This document shows, piece after piece, positions 61,809 through 64,000 of a stretch of 64,000 nucleotides of DNA (within the stretch, counting starts at the first letter, position 1; each line of letters opens with the position of its first letter). A program made the position numbers and the translations under genes. Under the pieces are notes generated by a model that was not told the DNA's origin, did not search any database, and saw nothing but the letters and a program-made list of their open reading frames with translations. The stretch is from Anderseniella sp963700885 (lineage in GTDB: Bacteria > Pseudomonadota > Alphaproteobacteria > Rhizobiales > Aestuariivirgaceae), in the NCBI GenBank assembly GCA_963700885.1, contig CAVOZJ010000002.1, positions 248,001-312,000 on the forward strand. The letters run 5' to 3'.

Positions 61809-61860
61809 TGTCAACGCCGGAGCAAAATTACACCACTCGCCGGAGTAAAAGTACGCCACT
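61809..61860 (-). mobile_element. Remnant IS terminus with tandem repeats
   Basis: On the minus strand TACTTTTACTCCGGCG and AATTTTGCTCCGGCG are tandem near-repeats 24 bases apart, the second followed by TTGACA. Multiple terminal repeats of this kind are found at IS21-type ends. No transposase is present, and it abruptly ends the AT-rich reading frame. Confidence 0.4.
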
Positions 61861-62496
61861 TGGGTGTTGCGGAAGGTTGTCCATAGGCCCCGCACTGCGG
61901 AGTGCCCCCAAATGGCTGACGCAGCAGGGCGGGGACTGTGGGCAAGCTGGGTTGTGTTGAGGTTTAGTCTTTTGAGCGCTTGCGGCTGTGGCGTAACGAT
62001 CCTTGCGGCCGTTGCCCTGCTCGACACGGATCACCATGCGCTCACTGTCGATATCGCCGGCCTTGAGCGAGATGACCTCCGAGGCTCTCAAACCCGCGCC
62101 ATAGGCAACACTGAGTGCTGCCTTGTGCTTGAGGCCAGGGGCTGCATCAAGCAGACGCGCCACCTCATCAGGGCTCAGGATCACCGCAAGCTTCCTGGGC
62201 TGGCGCACCGTTGTCATGCCGGTCTCGGCATCATTGCGCCCCAGGGTTACGCCAAACAGGAACCGCAATGCCGAAACCGCAGCGTTCATGCTCGTCGCCG
62301 TCGCACCGCTTGATCGCATATGCAGCTGATAGCGCCTGAGGTCCTCAGCTGTTGCCTGATCCGGGAATCGGCCAAAAAATGCCGTGAACCCCCTCACTGC
62401 AGTGATGTAGGATCGCTGCGTGCCGGCAGTGAAGCCGCGGACTGTCATGTCCTCGATCATGCGCTGGCGCAATGGGCTGATGGATGTATCTGTCAT
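61828..62496 (-). pseudogene. Truncated tyrosine recombinase of IS91-associated type
   Basis: The first 169 residues (62496 to about 61990) look like the integrase that accompanies IS91-like elements: an N-terminal core-binding domain (GFTAGTQRSYITAVRGFTAF) and the start of the catalytic domain with Arg in AYGAGLRASEVISLKAGDID. After GRKDRYA the sequence becomes unrelated (TAASAQKTKPQHN...), and the HxxR and Tyr motifs are missing. It is therefore a broken gene, probably cut by the neighbouring IS remnant. Confidence 0.75.
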
Positions 62497-62750
62497 GGGT
62501 CTGCTCCCTTGTGTTGATGTGAAGGTTTGGAAACCCCCAATCTCAACACGGGACAGACCAGCCCGTTAATACGCAGGCAACGACGCTTGCAACTCTTGAC
62601 TACCGCGAGAGCGGTTTAGTCCGTTGATCCTAACCAGAAGTCCGGTTACAGATCAGGGATGCGTCAAGCCTCCACCGCTTGCCCAAAAACAACCATTGAC
62701 ACACCAAGGACGGTAAGCGCTGCAAAGCCAAGACATCGCCAGCGATGTTT
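62497..62750. other. Non-coding IS/island debris
   Basis: No supported gene. The stretch begins with the leader of the truncated recombinase and holds short inverted segments such as CCGCGAGAGCGG. It probably contains the rest of an IS end, which I cannot delimit. Confidence 0.3.
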
Positions 62751-63863
62751 TTAATTCCAGGATGTTACACCAGCAATTGAGGCTTGAAGAGTGTAGTAGA
62801 TTGCGAACGCGCGTGACGCGTAGCTGATTATTTCAAACACATTGGCTGACCACGTCAGGACTAATCCGACGAGGGTTAAAAGCAAGTACGCCATCCGCGG
62901 CGTCAGACGATTGGACGACAGTTCCGTAATCAATCCTCCGGAGCCGGCTGTGTCTGCGACGGCTGCACTGAATTGCGCTGCCAGCGCAGCAGCAACTAGT
63001 ATAACCGGCAGGATCGGTGCGACCACTGCCATCATGTCCACGATCGCTGTTTCGGTAAGTTTCAGTTCACCTCTCTCAAACACATAGGCCATCAACAGAA
63101 TATAGCTCATGTAAATCGCGGCTGAGACCCACTGGGACCACTGCATGGAACGGATGCGGGTTTTGCTATCGTAGTCCGCGCCTAGGTAGCGCGACGTCTC
63201 AAAGCCCTGAACGGTGACAACAAGTCCAAATGCCAGTGCTATGGCAGACAAACCAATCCGTTCAGGTGGGTTGAAGATCAACCCGCCATCTGCTGCCCTG
63301 CCGTAAAAATAGACTGCCAGGCCAACCAGTAGTCCGGCAATGATCGCCAGCTTTGCCGTAACCGAAACATATTCCATGTGTTCCAAAGACTTGAAACCAC
63401 GCGTCCAGCCGACGAACAAAATAACAATGAAGATGGCAGAGGTGAGCAGCGGGCCTAAAAATGGTTCACTAGAAGTGCTGAGACTGACACCGAACGCTCC
63501 AAACAGGTTTAAATAGTAGGCCACCGAAACAATGTAAGCGAATCCAAGTGACCATGATGATGCAACATCCAGTTTGGCAATGAAGCCGTTTGGGTGAATG
63601 GCACCGGATTCTATTGCCGTCATGTTGTAGCGAATGGCGGCGCCGTAGAGATATGCACCAATACACAATGAAGCCATTACTATAGGAGCATACTTGCCAT
63701 ACTCGGAATCCAGTATGGGCCCAAGCACCAGAAACCCACTTCCAATGATGGAAGCAAGCGGCGTGGTCATTGCTTGCCAGGTGATTGACCCATGGACTCT
63801 TGGTGACCAAAGCAGGAGTGCCGTGATCAGTACAGTTAGAATAATTGCAAAGTTGAGTAACAT
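62751..63863 (-). CDS. Multi-span membrane transporter-like protein (APC-like)
   Basis: About 370 residues with some ten hydrophobic helices. An early unwound-helix-like segment ASIIGSGFLVLGPIL resembles the GSG motif of TM1 in amino-acid/polyamine (APC) transporters, and LAFGLVVTVQGFETSRYLGAD resembles TM6 of the same group. A substrate cannot be named. The start is uncertain: 63863 (MLLNFAIILT) is used here, with in-frame alternatives at 63890 and 63941. The short C-terminus (ASIAGVTSWN) may be native or clipped. Confidence 0.65.
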   Translation of the reverse strand: MLLNFAIILTVLITALLLWSPRVHGSITWQAMTTPLASIIGSGFLVLGPILDSEYGKYAPIVMASLCIGAYLYGAAIRYNMTAIESGAIHPNGFIAKLDVASSWSLGFAYIVSVAYYLNLFGAFGVSLSTSSEPFLGPLLTSAIFIVILFVGWTRGFKSLEHMEYVSVTAKLAIIAGLLVGLAVYFYGRAADGGLIFNPPERIGLSAIALAFGLVVTVQGFETSRYLGADYDSKTRIRSMQWSQWVSAAIYMSYILLMAYVFERGELKLTETAIVDMMAVVAPILPVILVAAALAAQFSAAVADTAGSGGLITELSSNRLTPRMAYLLLTLVGLVLTWSANVFEIISYASRAFAIYYTLQASIAGVTSWN

Positions 63864-64000
63864 AACCTTAGAGTGGCCCCCAAAGGACATGCAGGGGAAA
63901 TTCGAGAAGCACAAGCACGTGAGGCAGCGTAACTCCTCCAATTTATGAATGCCAGCAACGCTTGCTATGACTGGTTCTGTTAAGGGTTGTCGGACACCTG

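Noticed and set aside
59213..64000. Second copy of the tRNA-Met 3' end (attR)
   Set aside because: I searched by eye for the T-arm and acceptor sequence downstream and found none, so no island right end is claimed.
1..64000. CRISPR arrays or rRNA genes
   Set aside because: No regularly spaced direct repeats or rRNA-like conserved segments were seen.

Overview
The window is a contiguous stretch of an alphaproteobacterial chromosome, most likely Hyphomicrobiales (Rhizobiales). The evidence is a DUF4164 gene next to zapA, the CtrA/ChpT/SciP cell-cycle genes, an EipA (DUF1134) envelope protein, phosphatidylcholine synthase, and the serC-serA-purA and rpoH-rluD neighbourhoods. I cannot name the genus from sequence alone.

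Layout. 1-5.5 kb: DUF4164, zapA, an MttB-family methyltransferase, a probable 6S RNA, 5-formyl-THF cyclo-ligase, a YmdB-like phosphoesterase and yebC. 5.6-22.6 kb: an accessory block between yebC and ruvC, which are often neighbours. It holds a PhyH-like dioxygenase/amidase pair, two large SAM-cyclase-ATPase-TPR regulators (one frameshifted), a GNAT enzyme, CorA and VIT transporters, a methyltransferase, a TIM-barrel gene coupled to a tiny ORF whose expected ATG reads ATA, a desaturase and a LysR regulator. This block is rich in short dispersed repeats. 22.7-31.4 kb: ruvCAB, ybgC and tolQRAB-pal-cpoB, with an apparent 1-nt frameshift in tolB. 31.3-37.4 kb: tilS, ftsH, folP, glmM. 37.7-48.8 kb: two outer-membrane barrels, serC (with a candidate serC leader RNA), serA, a cytochrome c, purA, a degenerate-GGDEF/EAL protein, rpoH, rluD and a DUF6476-like gene. 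48.9-59 kb: a coiled-coil membrane protein, eipA, cysQ, the cell-cycle cluster chpT/ctrA/fliJ/sciP, mnmA and pcs. 59.1-64 kb: tRNA-Met(CAT) followed by a tyrosine integrase and an AT-rich island, IS debris and a multi-span transporter.

Three repeat families are visible. A is a bipartite palindrome of about 100 bp, with five copies in housekeeping intergenic gaps. B is an element of about 110 bp, with three clear and two degenerate copies, lying on both sides of the two cyclase genes. C is a repeat of about 60 bp, with two copies placed outside the B copies at 7.9 and 18.4 kb. CtrA-type TTAA-N7-TTAA boxes lie upstream of cpoB and an OMP gene, with weaker versions at glmM, fliJ and ctrA, and chpT has a cluster of GANTC sites. 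Together these suggest a local CtrA/CcrM cell-cycle regulon covering envelope and motility genes.

The three most unusual signals are the repeat-bracketed cyclase block, the TAATA junction at 19,449, and the T7-run frameshift (U UUU UUU) in the AT-rich island gene at 61.3-61.8 kb.
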